From NCBI RefSeq assembly GCF_946480305.1, contig NZ_CAMLJQ010000076.1, positions 1 to 10,865 on the forward strand: a stretch of DNA of 10,865 nt, read 5' to 3'. Position 1 is the stretch's first letter. Every line of letters begins with the position of its first letter. The position numbers and the translations under genes are program-made. Source of the DNA: an uncultured Caldimonas sp. GTDB lineage: Bacteria > Pseudomonadota > Gammaproteobacteria > Burkholderiales > Burkholderiaceae. The notes under the pieces are model-generated. The model did no database searches and had not been told where the DNA came from. It was given only the letters and a program-made list of their open reading frames with translations. This document shows, one piece after another, positions 1 to 6,510 of the stretch.

Positions 1-76
1 TGCGTTCTGGCTTCGCCGCTGCGCCGGCTGAGGCCGGCTGGTCACCGCGGTTGGCAATCAGGATCTTCTTGAACAT
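1..76 (-). CDS. liuD: Methylcrotonoyl-CoA carboxylase biotin-carrying (alpha) subunit, 5' end only
   Basis: Partial gene: the window holds only the first 25 codons and the rest lies beyond the left edge. The ATG at 76-74 has a good ribosome binding site (AGGAG at 88-84, 7 nt spacing) that overlaps the liuC stop region, 12 nt away. The protein begins MFKKILIANRG, the classic start of the biotin carboxylase N-terminal domain. With liuB and liuC directly upstream, this identifies it as the biotin carboxylase/biotin carrier subunit of 3-methylcrotonoyl-CoA carboxylase in cytoplasmic leucine degradation. Oddly, after NRG the family normally reads GEIACRV or similar, but here the frame continues DQPASAGAAAKPER. 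This is an apparent in-frame insertion, or less likely a disrupted gene. The odd DNA contains a direct repeat of GCCGGCTG (23-30 and 33-40). Assignment to an acyl-CoA carboxylase subunit is firm; the exact substrate comes from context. Confidence 0.82.
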   Translation of the reverse strand, partial: MFKKILIANRGDQPASAGAAAKPER

Positions 77-88
77 TCGATGTCTCCT

Positions 89-865
89 TCAGGCCGTCCA
101 GCCCGGCGCACGCTTCTCGAGGAAGGAGCGCACGCCCTCGCGCCCTTCGTCGCTGGCGCGGATGTCGGCGATGCGCCGCGCGGTGTCGTCGCGCAACGCC
201 GCAGTGATCGGCTGCCCGGCCATGTCCTGCACCAGCCGCTTGCAGGCCTTCACGGCCTGCGGGCCGTTGGCCGCGATCGCGAGTGCCAGTTCATCGACCC
301 TGGCGTCCAGCAGCTCGGCCGCGCACAGCTCGTGCACGAAGCCGATGCGGTGCGCCTCCGGTGCGCTGAAACGCTCGGCGGTGACGAAATAGCGCCGCGC
401 CGCCTGCTCGCCCATCGCGCGGATCACATAGGGGCTGATGGTGCCGGGCAGCAGGCCGAGCTTGGCCTCGGACAGGCAGAAGTGCACGCCTTCGCTGGCC
501 ACGACGATGTCGCACACCGCCGCGAGGCCGACGCCGCCGGCATAGCAGTCACCGTGAATGCGGCCGATCACCGGCACCGGGCAGCTGTAGATCGTCCACA
601 GCATCTCGGCCAGCGCGGAGGCATCGGCGTGGTTCTGCTCCCAGGTGTAGCCGGCCATCGCGCGCATCCAGTTGAGATCGGCGCCTGCGCTGAACGCCTT
701 GCCATGCGCGCCGAGCACGATGGCGCGCACGCTCTCGTCCTGGCCGAGCGTGGCGAAGGCCTGCGTCAGCTCGGCGATGGTCGCGTCGTCGAAGGCATTG
801 CGCACTTCGGGGCGGTTGAGAAAGACGCTTGCGACCGCGCCCTTGCGTTGGATGTCGAGTGCCAT
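89..865 (-). CDS. liuC: Methylglutaconyl-CoA hydratase (enoyl-CoA hydratase/crotonase family)
   Basis: Crotonase-fold enzyme of 258 aa, close to the usual family length. It is expected to hydrate 3-methylglutaconyl-CoA to HMG-CoA, the step after the carboxylase in leucine and isovalerate catabolism. Visible motifs are NRPEVRNAFD (17-26), the acyl-CoA/oxyanion segment SAGADLNW (59-66), a second oxyanion segment AGGVGLAA (109-116) and SEAKLGLLPG (132-141). Glu133 aligns with the second catalytic Glu of rat crotonase. The first catalytic Glu position is Gly113, which I recall as normal for LiuC-type proteins, so this is not evidence of inactivity. I chose the ATG at 865 because GAGG at 875-872 sits 6 nt upstream. 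A GTG at 877 is in frame and overlaps the liuB stop as GTGA, adding four residues. It lies between liuB and liuD in one operon. Confidence 0.93.
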   Translation of the reverse strand: MALDIQRKGAVASVFLNRPEVRNAFDDATIAELTQAFATLGQDESVRAIVLGAHGKAFSAGADLNWMRAMAGYTWEQNHADASALAEMLWTIYSCPVPVIGRIHGDCYAGGVGLAAVCDIVVASEGVHFCLSEAKLGLLPGTISPYVIRAMGEQAARRYFVTAERFSAPEAHRIGFVHELCAAELLDARVDELALAIAANGPQAVKACKRLVQDMAGQPITAALRDDTARRIADIRASDEGREGVRSFLEKRAPGWTA

Positions 866-871
866 CGCTTG

Positions 872-876
872 CCTCA
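872..876 (-). promoter_or_regulatory. Ribosome binding site of liuC, overlapping the liuB stop codon
   Basis: On the minus strand TGAGG occupies 876-872, 6 nt before the ATG at 865. The same bases include the liuB TGA stop (876-874), so ribosomes ending liuB would sit on the liuC Shine-Dalgarno sequence. This implies translational coupling and favours the ATG at 865 over the GTG at 877, which has no such site in front of it. Confidence 0.7.
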
Positions 877-2481
877 CATGCGGAATACGCCGAAGCGTGC
901 ATCAGGAATTGGAGCATTCAAGCTGGCGCTCAAGCCGAGCGACAGCACACGGCGCGTGTCCGCCGGATCGATCACGCCGTCGTCCCACAAGCGGGCCGAC
1001 GCGTAATACGGATGCCCCTGGTCCTCATACTGCTGACGGATCGGCGCCTTGAAGGCTTCTTCCTCTTCGGCAGTCCACTGCCCGCCCTTGGCTTCGATGC
1101 CGTCGCGCTTCACCGTTGCCAGCACGCTCGCCGCCTGCTCGCCGCCCATCACGCTGATGCGCGCGTTGGGCCACATCCACAGCATGCGCGGGCTGTAGGC
1201 TCGGCCGCACATGCCGTAGTTGCCGGCGCCGAAGCTGCCGCCGATGATCACCGTGAACTTGGGCACCTGCGCACACGCCACCGCGGTCACCATCTTGGCG
1301 CCGGCGCGGGCGATGCCCTCGTTCTCGTACTTGCGGCCCACCATGAAGCCGGTGATGTTCTGCAGGAACACCAGCGGCACCTTGCGCTGGCAGCACAGCT
1401 CGATGAAGTGCGCGCCCTTGTTGGCGCTCTCCGAGAACAGGATGCCGTTGTTGGCGACGATGCCCACCGGCATGCCGTCGATGTGCGCGAAGCCGGTGAC
1501 CAGGGTGCTGCCATAGCGCGCCTTGAACTCGTCGAACTCGCTCGCGTCGACGATGCGCGCGATCACCTCGCGCACGTCGAACGGCTTGCGCGTGTCGGTG
1601 GGGATCACGCCGTGCAGCTCTTCCGGTGCGTATTTCGGCTCGCGCGGTGGAATGCAGGCCAGCGGCACCTGCTTGCGCCAGTTGAGCCGCCCCACCGAGG
1701 CGCGCGCCAGGGCCAGCGCATGCAGGTCGTTGTGAGCCAGATGGTCGGCCACGCCGGACAGCCGCGTGTGCACGTCGCCGCCGCCCAGGTCTTCGGCGCT
1801 GACCACCTCGCCGGTCGCAGCCTTCACGAGCGGCGGCCCGCCGAGGAAGATCGTGCCCTGGTTCCTGACGATGATGGTCTCGTCGCTCATGGCCGGCACA
1901 TACGCGCCACCTGCCGTGCACGAGCCCATCACCACCGCGATCTGCGGAATGCCCTGCGCGCTCATGTTGGCCTGGTTGTAGAAGATGCGGCCGAAGTGAT
2001 CGCGGTCGGGGAACACCTCGTCCTGGTTCGGCAGGTTGGCGCCGCCCGAGTCGACCAGGTAGATGCACGGCAGCCGGTTCTGCTGCGCGACCTCCTGCGC
2101 CCGCAGATGCTTCTTCACCGTCATCGGGTAGTAGGTGCCGCCTTTGACCGTGGCGTCGTTGCAGACGATCACGCATTCCACGCCCGCCACGCGGCCGATG
2201 CCCGCGATCACGCCGGCCCCGGGGGCATCGTTGCCGTACATGTCGAGCGCTGCCAGCGGCGCCAACTCCAGGAAGGGGGTGCCGGGGTCGAGCAGCATTT
2301 CGACCCGCTCGCGCGGCAGCAGCTTGCCTCGCGCCAGGTGCTTGGCCCGGGCCGCCTCACCGCCGCCCTGCGCGATGCGAGCCAGCCGCGCGTTGAGGTC
2401 GTCGACCAACGCGCGCATGGCCTCGGCGTTGTGCCGGAAGTCCTCGCTGCGCGGGTTGAGACGGGATTCGAGTGTCGACAT
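874..2481 (-). CDS. liuB: Methylcrotonoyl-CoA carboxylase carboxyltransferase (beta) subunit
   Basis: A 535-aa protein, the standard length for MccB/LiuB. It transfers the carboxyl group from biotin on LiuD to 3-methylcrotonyl-CoA, giving 3-methylglutaconyl-CoA, and acts in the cytoplasm as a complex with LiuD. The sequence shows the two crotonase-like halves of the carboxyltransferase fold. The N-half has [18 protein letters not shown] (113-130), [11 protein letters not shown] (143-153), [16 protein letters not shown] (186-201) and [12 protein letters not shown] (214-225). The C-half has [17 protein letters not shown] (344-360), [10 protein letters not shown] (373-382) and [19 protein letters not shown] (414-432). 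The start at 2481 has AGGAG at 2494-2490 with 8 nt spacing. The frame stays open further upstream to 3159, but that part is antisense to the AraC gene and shows no family similarity. The liuB stop overlaps the liuC start region. All expected motifs look intact. Confidence 0.97.
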   Translation of the reverse strand: MSTLESRLNPRSEDFRHNAEAMRALVDDLNARLARIAQGGGEAARAKHLARGKLLPRERVEMLLDPGTPFLELAPLAALDMYGNDAPGAGVIAGIGRVAGVECVIVCNDATVKGGTYYPMTVKKHLRAQEVAQQNRLPCIYLVDSGGANLPNQDEVFPDRDHFGRIFYNQANMSAQGIPQIAVVMGSCTAGGAYVPAMSDETIIVRNQGTIFLGGPPLVKAATGEVVSAEDLGGGDVHTRLSGVADHLAHNDLHALALARASVGRLNWRKQVPLACIPPREPKYAPEELHGVIPTDTRKPFDVREVIARIVDASEFDEFKARYGSTLVTGFAHIDGMPVGIVANNGILFSESANKGAHFIELCCQRKVPLVFLQNITGFMVGRKYENEGIARAGAKMVTAVACAQVPKFTVIIGGSFGAGNYGMCGRAYSPRMLWMWPNARISVMGGEQAASVLATVKRDGIEAKGGQWTAEEEEAFKAPIRQQYEDQGHPYYASARLWDDGVIDPADTRRVLSLGLSASLNAPIPDARFGVFRM

Positions 2482-2570
2482 GGGACGGTCTCCTGAGGCG
2501 GCAGAACAGTGTGGGGGCAAGCCGCCGACCTGTAAAACGCCCAGGGTAGGCAAGCGGCGCGCACATTGGG

Positions 2571-2576
2571 CGTCAA
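2571..2576 (-). promoter_or_regulatory. liuB: Possible -35 box for the liuBCD operon (weak)
   Basis: On the minus strand TTGACG (2576-2571) is a good sigma70 -35 hexamer about 90 nt upstream of the liuB ATG. No good -10 lies at 16-18 bp; the best T-rich candidate is TTGCCT at 17 bp, and TACCCT (2548-2543) lies 22 bp away. It could depend on an activator, which would fit control by the divergent AraC-family protein. This is only a suggestion. Confidence 0.25.
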
Positions 2577-2586
2577 CTTGGTTGCA

Positions 2587-2602
2587 AATCGTGCCAACGA
2601 TT
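2587..2602. promoter_or_regulatory. Inverted repeat in the liuB/araC divergent region, candidate operator
   Basis: AATCGT-GCCA-ACGATT is a perfect 6+4+6 inverted repeat. It extends imperfectly, with one bulged A, to GCAAATCGT/ACGATTGC. It lies 18 bp before the AraC-family gene's ATG and about 106 bp before the liuB ATG, where a common operator controlling both genes could sit. TTGCAA (2583-2588) and TTGCGA (2601-2606) also form an 18-bp-spaced direct repeat, a geometry AraC-type dimers often use. The symmetry is visible in the sequence; the function is inferred. Confidence 0.4.
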
Positions 2603-2619
2603 GCGACACTGCCCGCGTG

Positions 2620-3654
2620 ATGCTCCACCCGCCCTCCGGCCGCACCCCGGCCGCCGCCACGCCGATCGCTTTCATACAGGCCATGGTGCTGGCATATCAG
2701 CGCTATGGCGTGGACCCGTCCGAGGCCTTGCAGCAGGCACAAATCACGCCACAAATGCTGCGCAATGCGAGCACGCGCATCACGGCCGCGCAAATGGAGC
2801 TGTTTTCGCGCCTGGCGATGCAGCAGCTGGACGACGAAGCGCTCGGCTGGTTCTCTCGCCGCCTGCCGTGGGGCAGCTACGGCCTGCTGAGCCGCGCGTC
2901 GCTGACGGCGCCGACCCTGGGCGTGGCACTGAAGCGCTGGTGCCGGCACCACGCGCTGCTGACCGACGACATCGTGTTCGAGTTGTCGGTGCACGCGGGG
3001 CGCGCGGCGGTGCAGATCACCGAACACCGCCCGCTCGGTGCCATGCACGAGTTCTGCCTGCTCACCAGCCTGCGCAACGTGCACGGCTACGCCTCCTGGG
3101 TGGTCGACTCGCGCATTCCGCTGATCGAGGCGCGGTTTCCCTTTCCCCCACCACCGCATGCCGACATCTACCCGCGCCTATTTCCGGGGCCGGTGCATTT
3201 CGGTGCCCCGCAGGCCGGCTTCACCTTCGACGCAGGCTATCTCGCGCTGCCCCAGCGGCGCGACGAACGTGCGCTGCAGGCCATGCTGCAACACGCGGTC
3301 CGGCTGATCGTGCTGCCCTACCGGCGCGACCGCCTGCTTGCACAGCGCGTGCGCGAGGTGTTGCGGGCGCGCGGCAGCGAATTGCGCACGGCGGACGCCG
3401 TTGCGGCCGAGCTGCACCTGTCGGCCCGCACGCTGCACCGGCAGCTGCGCGACGAAGGTGTCTCGCTGCAGGCGTTGAAGGACGAAGTCCGACGCGAACA
3501 GGCGATGGACCAGTTGCGCCGCACCTCGCGGTCGATCAAGCAGATCGCGCTGGCCTCGGGTTTCTCCAACGAGAAGAGCTTCTCGCGAGCGTTCAGGGCA
3601 TGGACGGGGATGTCTCCGAGCGCCTACAGAGCCGGGCAGGTCGAGGCGGAATGA
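2620..3654 (+). CDS. AraC-family transcriptional regulator, probable regulator of the liu operon
   Basis: A 344-aa regulator with an N-terminal AraC ligand-binding-type domain (about 20-210, the VirS/OruR-like arrangement) and a C-terminal double helix-turn-helix. The first HTH is near 258-276 ([20 protein letters not shown]) and the second near 305-328. The family signature [29 protein letters not shown] is at 309-337. I chose the ATG at 2620; a GTG directly before it (2617) and a TTG at 2566 are in frame. No Shine-Dalgarno is visible. A weak promoter-like pair (TTGCAA 2583-2588, GACACT 2605-2610) would put the transcript start within a few bases of the ATG, so a leaderless mRNA is possible. 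It is divergent from liuB. By position it probably senses a branched-chain acyl intermediate and controls liuBCD, but the ligand and target are inferred from context only. Confidence 0.9.
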   Translation: MLHPPSGRTPAAATPIAFIQAMVLAYQRYGVDPSEALQQAQITPQMLRNASTRITAAQMELFSRLAMQQLDDEALGWFSRRLPWGSYGLLSRASLTAPTLGVALKRWCRHHALLTDDIVFELSVHAGRAAVQITEHRPLGAMHEFCLLTSLRNVHGYASWVVDSRIPLIEARFPFPPPPHADIYPRLFPGPVHFGAPQAGFTFDAGYLALPQRRDERALQAMLQHAVRLIVLPYRRDRLLAQRVREVLRARGSELRTADAVAAELHLSARTLHRQLRDEGVSLQALKDEVRREQAMDQLRRTSRSIKQIALASGFSNEKSFSRAFRAWTGMSPSAYRAGQVEAE

Positions 3655-3663
3655 CGAGCTGGG

Positions 3664-3687
3664 CTGCCTGGCACGGGCGGCAGGCAG
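3664..3687. terminator. Stem-loop between convergent genes, possible bidirectional terminator
   Basis: CTGCCTG (3664-3670) and CAGGCAG (3681-3687) form a perfect 7-bp stem with a 10-nt loop. It lies 9 nt after the AraC-family stop and 20 nt after the stop of the convergent coiled-coil gene. The 10-bp palindrome AGGGGCCCCT (3686-3695) overlaps its end. No T-run follows on either strand, so it is not a classic intrinsic terminator. Confidence 0.35.
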
Positions 3688-3707
3688 GGGCCCCTCGGAC
3701 GCTCAAG

Positions 3708-4400
3708 TCACTTGACGTAGAGCACCCGCATGCCGGAGAGCTTGCCACCGGGTCGGTCGAGCACCTGCACGGTGGTCTGGCGGGGCTTGAACCCATCGGG
3801 CAGCGGCACGCTGCCTCGCACGCTCTCGTAGCGCCCCACCGAAATGGGCACCGGATCGAGCTTGACCGTACGCTCCGGGCCATCGAGCGGCTGGCCCGCG
3901 ACGACGAGTTGCAGCACACCCTCGAACGGCTTGCTGCCCGCCCGGTCGCGCGAGAGCACCACGTCGTACACCAGGGCACCTCCATCGACCTCGAAGCGCG
4001 CGGCCCGTACCGCAACCGCGCCGCCGCGCGGGTCGGGCGGCAGCGAAGCGATCAGTGCGCCCACGTCTTCGCGCAAGCGCTCCACGGTTTCCTTGCTCGA
4101 CGCCAGCTCGCGCGTCAGACGGTCCTTGTCGGACAGGGCGGTCTTCAACTGCTCGCCGGTCTTGCCCAGCTCGCCCTGCAGGCGCAGCCGCTCGGACTCG
4201 GCCTGGTCGAAGGACTGCTGCAACTTGGCCGACGCCTCCATCGTGAGGCGCGGCGGCAGCACGCGCTCCTGCACGTAGACGACACCACTGACGCCGAGGC
4301 CGGCGCCGATCAACAACAGCACGAGCCAGCGCGGCATCACGGCGCGCGAGCGCCGGGAGCCGTAGCGGTCGAGCACGACGGGCTTGGGTCGTCCGAACAT
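3708..4400 (-). CDS. Inner-membrane coiled-coil protein of unknown function (DUF6776-like)
   Basis: A 230-aa protein with an Arg/Lys-rich N-terminus (1-24), a single transmembrane helix (about 24-44, PRWLVLLLIGAGLGVSGVVYV), a heptad-like charged coiled coil (about 55-115, rich in Glu, Lys, Arg, Leu, Gln) and a C-terminal beta-rich domain (about 128-230) ending MRVLYVK. The positive-inside rule predicts a cytoplasmic N-terminus and a periplasmic coiled coil and C-terminal domain. The layout resembles uncharacterised Burkholderiales proteins that I recall as DUF6776; I cannot confirm this without a search. The ATG at 4400 is preferred over a TTG two codons upstream (4406). The Shine-Dalgarno is weak. 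It follows rdgC by 116 nt on the same strand and has a possible own promoter at 4442-4472. A role in envelope biology is possible but not shown. Confidence 0.8.
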   Translation of the reverse strand: MFGRPKPVVLDRYGSRRSRAVMPRWLVLLLIGAGLGVSGVVYVQERVLPPRLTMEASAKLQQSFDQAESERLRLQGELGKTGEQLKTALSDKDRLTRELASSKETVERLREDVGALIASLPPDPRGGAVAVRAARFEVDGGALVYDVVLSRDRAGSKPFEGVLQLVVAGQPLDGPERTVKLDPVPISVGRYESVRGSVPLPDGFKPRQTTVQVLDRPGGKLSGMRVLYVK

Positions 4401-4441
4401 GGGCAAGGGGAAGTGTCAGGCAGGGATCGTGAAGGCCCGAC

Positions 4442-4472
4442 AGGGTAGCGCCGTTTGAGGCCCCCTTTGCAA
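4442..4472 (-). promoter_or_regulatory. Weak promoter candidate for the coiled-coil membrane protein gene
   Basis: On the minus strand TTGCAA (4472-4467) and TACCCT (4447-4442) form a -35/-10-like pair, but the 19-bp spacer is longer than ideal. The -10 lies about 42 nt upstream of the ATG at 4400. It would allow expression independent of rdgC. Confidence 0.25.
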
Positions 4473-4497
4473 CACGATGTGGAAACACGAGGGCAGT

Positions 4498-4511
4498 GCC
4501 TGATGTCAGGC
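4498..4511 (-). terminator. Small stem-loop just after rdgC
   Basis: On the minus strand GCCTG-ACAT-CAGGC forms a 5-bp, all-GC-edged stem with a 4-nt loop, starting 5 nt after the rdgC stop. There is no U-tract, so termination is doubtful. It could mark the rdgC 3' end or partly attenuate read-through into the next gene. Confidence 0.3.
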
Positions 4512-4516
4512 CGACC

Positions 4517-5506
4517 TCAAGCGGCTGCCGGCAGCTCCCACGGTGGCGTGTTGTCACCGGGTTGCGAGGCAGCCTCGGGCAGCGCGGGAGCCTTGTACAG
4601 CTTGTCACGGTCCAGTTCGCCGCCGAGTGCGTCGACCAGGTCGGGAATGAGCTTGCCCAGCTCGCCGGTCATCAGCGCGATGTCGGCATCGAAGCCGCCT
4701 TCGTCCTTGGTGGCCGAGCTGGCCCCTTCCAGCACCACGTCGAGCAGCTTGATCTTCTTGATCGCCATCGACTCGGTGAGCACGAAGGACACGCGGCTGT
4801 CCCAGGTCATCGCCAGTTGCGTCGGCACCTTGCCCTGCTCGATGTGCTGGCCCACCTCGTCGATGTCGAGCGTGTGGCGGGCATAGCGCACCGTGGCTTT
4901 TTCGCTGTCCGGCTGCTTCAGCTCGCAGTCGCGGTCGATCGTGAAGCCGGCGGGCGCCTCCTTGCTCTTGAGCCAGCCCGACATCGCCACCGAGGGCGAG
5001 ATTTCGGTCTGCAGGAAGCTCAGCGACAAGCCGCCACCCAGCAGTTCGACCAGCCGGCTGACGATGCCGTCGGCCTTCTTGATGCTCGATGCGTCGATCA
5101 CAACGAGGTTCGCCGCCGGCGCGATCCACACCAGCGTCGCGCCGCGCTTCGGGAAGGCACGTGGCAGCAGGTCGCGCACGATCTCTTCCTTCAACTCCTT
5201 CGCGCGCTTGCCCCTGGGCCGGCGCCCGGTTTCCTGCTCGATCTTGTCGAGCTGCTCTTCGAGCCGGCTCTTCACCGCCGAGGCCGGCACCGATTTCGTC
5301 TCGGTGCACAGCTTCAGGATCATCTGCCCGCCCACCGTTTCGACGAGGGCGCCGTGCTTCTCGCCACGCGGCTCGACCCAGCCGGACGACTCGGGCTGCG
5401 AGGCACCGCATTCGGTGAAGCGAGCGCCGGCCAGGCGCTCCTCGATGTCGGTGACGGCCGGGCGATCCCACTGGGCGATGCGGAAAACGAGTGCGTTCTT
5501 GAACAT
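4517..5506 (-). CDS. rdgC: Recombination-associated protein RdgC
   Basis: RdgC is a nucleoid-associated DNA-binding protein. The E. coli protein forms a ring-shaped dimer around duplex DNA and inhibits RecA-dependent strand exchange. The 329-aa protein matches the family along its length: MFKNALVFRI (1-10), LLPRAFPKRGATLVWI (113-128), HIEQGKVPTQLAMTW (221-235) and FDADIALMTGEL (272-283) all have close E. coli counterparts. E. coli RdgC is about 303 aa; the extra length here is mainly a C-terminal tail (about 299-329), Pro/Ala-rich and ending TPPWELPAAA. The start at 5506 agrees with the family N-terminus, although no strong Shine-Dalgarno is visible. It is divergent from psd. The coiled-coil gene downstream is on the same strand, but the 116-nt gap makes co-transcription uncertain. 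Confidence 0.96.
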   Translation of the reverse strand: MFKNALVFRIAQWDRPAVTDIEERLAGARFTECGASQPESSGWVEPRGEKHGALVETVGGQMILKLCTETKSVPASAVKSRLEEQLDKIEQETGRRPRGKRAKELKEEIVRDLLPRAFPKRGATLVWIAPAANLVVIDASSIKKADGIVSRLVELLGGGLSLSFLQTEISPSVAMSGWLKSKEAPAGFTIDRDCELKQPDSEKATVRYARHTLDIDEVGQHIEQGKVPTQLAMTWDSRVSFVLTESMAIKKIKLLDVVLEGASSATKDEGGFDADIALMTGELGKLIPDLVDALGGELDRDKLYKAPALPEAASQPGDNTPPWELPAAA

Positions 5507-5532
5507 GGCGGCTGCTGGTCTGAAGGGGGCGG

Positions 5533-5538
5533 ATTTTA
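5533..5538 (-). promoter_or_regulatory. rdgC: Candidate -10 box of rdgC
   Basis: On the minus strand TAAAAT (5538-5533) matches the sigma70 -10 consensus at five of six positions, in otherwise very GC-rich DNA. It is 26 nt upstream of the rdgC ATG. No recognisable -35 hexamer stands 16-18 bp further upstream. Confidence 0.4.
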
Positions 5539-5585
5539 GGGGGCCCGGGTCGACACGGACGGCTCCCGGTCATGGCGTGCGTGCA

Positions 5586-5615
5586 TTCGTCGACGTTCGT
5601 GTCGCTCGCTACACT
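5586..5615 (+). promoter_or_regulatory. psd: Candidate sigma70 promoter of psd
   Basis: TTCGTC (5586-5591) and TACACT (5610-5615) are separated by 18 bp, with a transcription start expected near 5622. This lies downstream of the in-frame ATG at 5572, so if the promoter is real that ATG cannot be the psd start. It supports the GTG at 5644. Confidence 0.45.
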
Positions 5616-5643
5616 TCCGCTTTTGTTTCACGCCGCTTTCGCC

Positions 5644-6510
5644 GTGTCACCTCGCCTCGCCGTTCTCCCCCAATACCTGTTGCCCAAGCAAGCACTGACC
5701 GCGCTCGCGGGCCGGATCGCGTCCGCCGAAGGCGGCAAGGCAACGACGGCCCTCATTCGCTGGTTCGTCAAGCGCTACCAGGTGAACATGCAGGAGGCCG
5801 AGAACCCCGACCCGGCGAGCTACCGCACCTTCAACGAGTTCTTCACGCGGCCGCTGAAGCCGTCGGCCCGCCCCATGGCCGCAGCCGACCTCATCTGCCC
5901 GATCGACGGGGCCGTGAGCCAGTTCGGCCGCATCCACCGCGACCGCATCTTCCAGGCGAAGGGGCACGACTACTCGGCGCTCACGCTGGTCGGCGGCGAC
6001 GCCACGCTGTCGTCGCAGTTCACCGACGGCGAATTCATCACGCTCTACCTCAGCCCCAAGGACTACCACCGCATCCACATGCCTTGCGCGGGCCGACTGC
6101 GGCGCATGATCTACGTGCCGGGCGACCTGTTCTCGGTGAATCCCACCACCGCGCGCGGCGTGCCGGGGTTGTTCGCCCGCAACGAGCGCGTGGTGTGCGT
6201 GTTCGACGGCGAGCGCGGGCCCTTCGTGATGGTGCTGGTGGGCGCCACGATCGTGGGCAGCATGGCCACCGTGTGGCACGGCGTGGTCAACCCGCCGCGC
6301 ACGAAGGACGTGCGCGAGTGGCACTACGACGGGCAGGACCTCTCGTTCCGCCAGGGCGAGGAGATGGGCCGCTTCCTGCTGGGCTCCACCGTGGTGATGC
6401 TGTTCCCGAAGGACTGCATGCGCTTCAACGCCGATTGGGCGCCCGAGCGCCTGGTGTGCATGGGCGAGGCGATGGCGAGCTACGTGCAGCCGGCCGTAGC
6501 CACCGCCTGA
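5644..6510 (+). CDS. psd: Phosphatidylserine decarboxylase proenzyme
   Basis: Converts phosphatidylserine to phosphatidylethanolamine at the inner membrane, the last step of PE synthesis. The proenzyme cleaves itself at a Gly-Ser bond, giving a beta chain and a small alpha chain with an N-terminal pyruvoyl group. With the start at 5644 it is 288 aa. The cleavage motif LGST is at 246-249 (Ser248 becomes pyruvoyl). The other members of the catalytic triad are visible as Asp88 in CPIDGAVSQFG and His145 in DYHRIHMP, aligning with Asp90 and His147 of E. coli. The GTG start is chosen because family proteins begin with this segment (SPRLAVLPQYLLPKQALTALAGR) and because a promoter-like -10 lies downstream of the ATG at 5572. 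No Shine-Dalgarno is obvious at either. Its stop codon abuts the stop of the convergent rhodanese gene. Confidence 0.96.
   Translation: MSPRLAVLPQYLLPKQALTALAGRIASAEGGKATTALIRWFVKRYQVNMQEAENPDPASYRTFNEFFTRPLKPSARPMAAADLICPIDGAVSQFGRIHRDRIFQAKGHDYSALTLVGGDATLSSQFTDGEFITLYLSPKDYHRIHMPCAGRLRRMIYVPGDLFSVNPTTARGVPGLFARNERVVCVFDGERGPFVMVLVGATIVGSMATVWHGVVNPPRTKDVREWHYDGQDLSFRQGEEMGRFLLGSTVVMLFPKDCMRFNADWAPERLVCMGEAMASYVQPAVATA

Noticed and set aside
89..865. LiuC as an inactive crotonase because the first catalytic Glu position is Gly113
   Set aside because: To my knowledge this substitution is normal in LiuC-type methylglutaconyl-CoA hydratases. The second Glu (Glu133) and the oxyanion motifs are present.
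829..2496. A 555-codon plus-strand open frame opposite liuB
   Set aside because: It lies antisense to a strongly conserved gene. Its translation is His/Arg/Ala-rich with no recognisable domain, a usual by-product of G/C at third codon positions.
2482..3159. Upstream extension of the liuB frame beyond the ATG at 2481
   Set aside because: The extra 226 codons are antisense to the AraC-family gene, cross the intergenic region, and lack carboxyltransferase similarity. The ATG at 2481 has a proper ribosome binding site and gives the family length.
2601..4448. A 615-codon plus-strand open frame across the AraC-family gene and the coiled-coil gene
   Set aside because: It is out of frame with one real gene and antisense to another. 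Composition is Arg/Ala/His-rich with no domain.
5572..5643. ATG at 5572 as the psd start, giving a hydrophobic N-terminal extension
   Set aside because: The extension could look like a signal peptide, but family proteins start at the equivalent of 5644 and a promoter-like -10 (5610-5615) lies inside this stretch.
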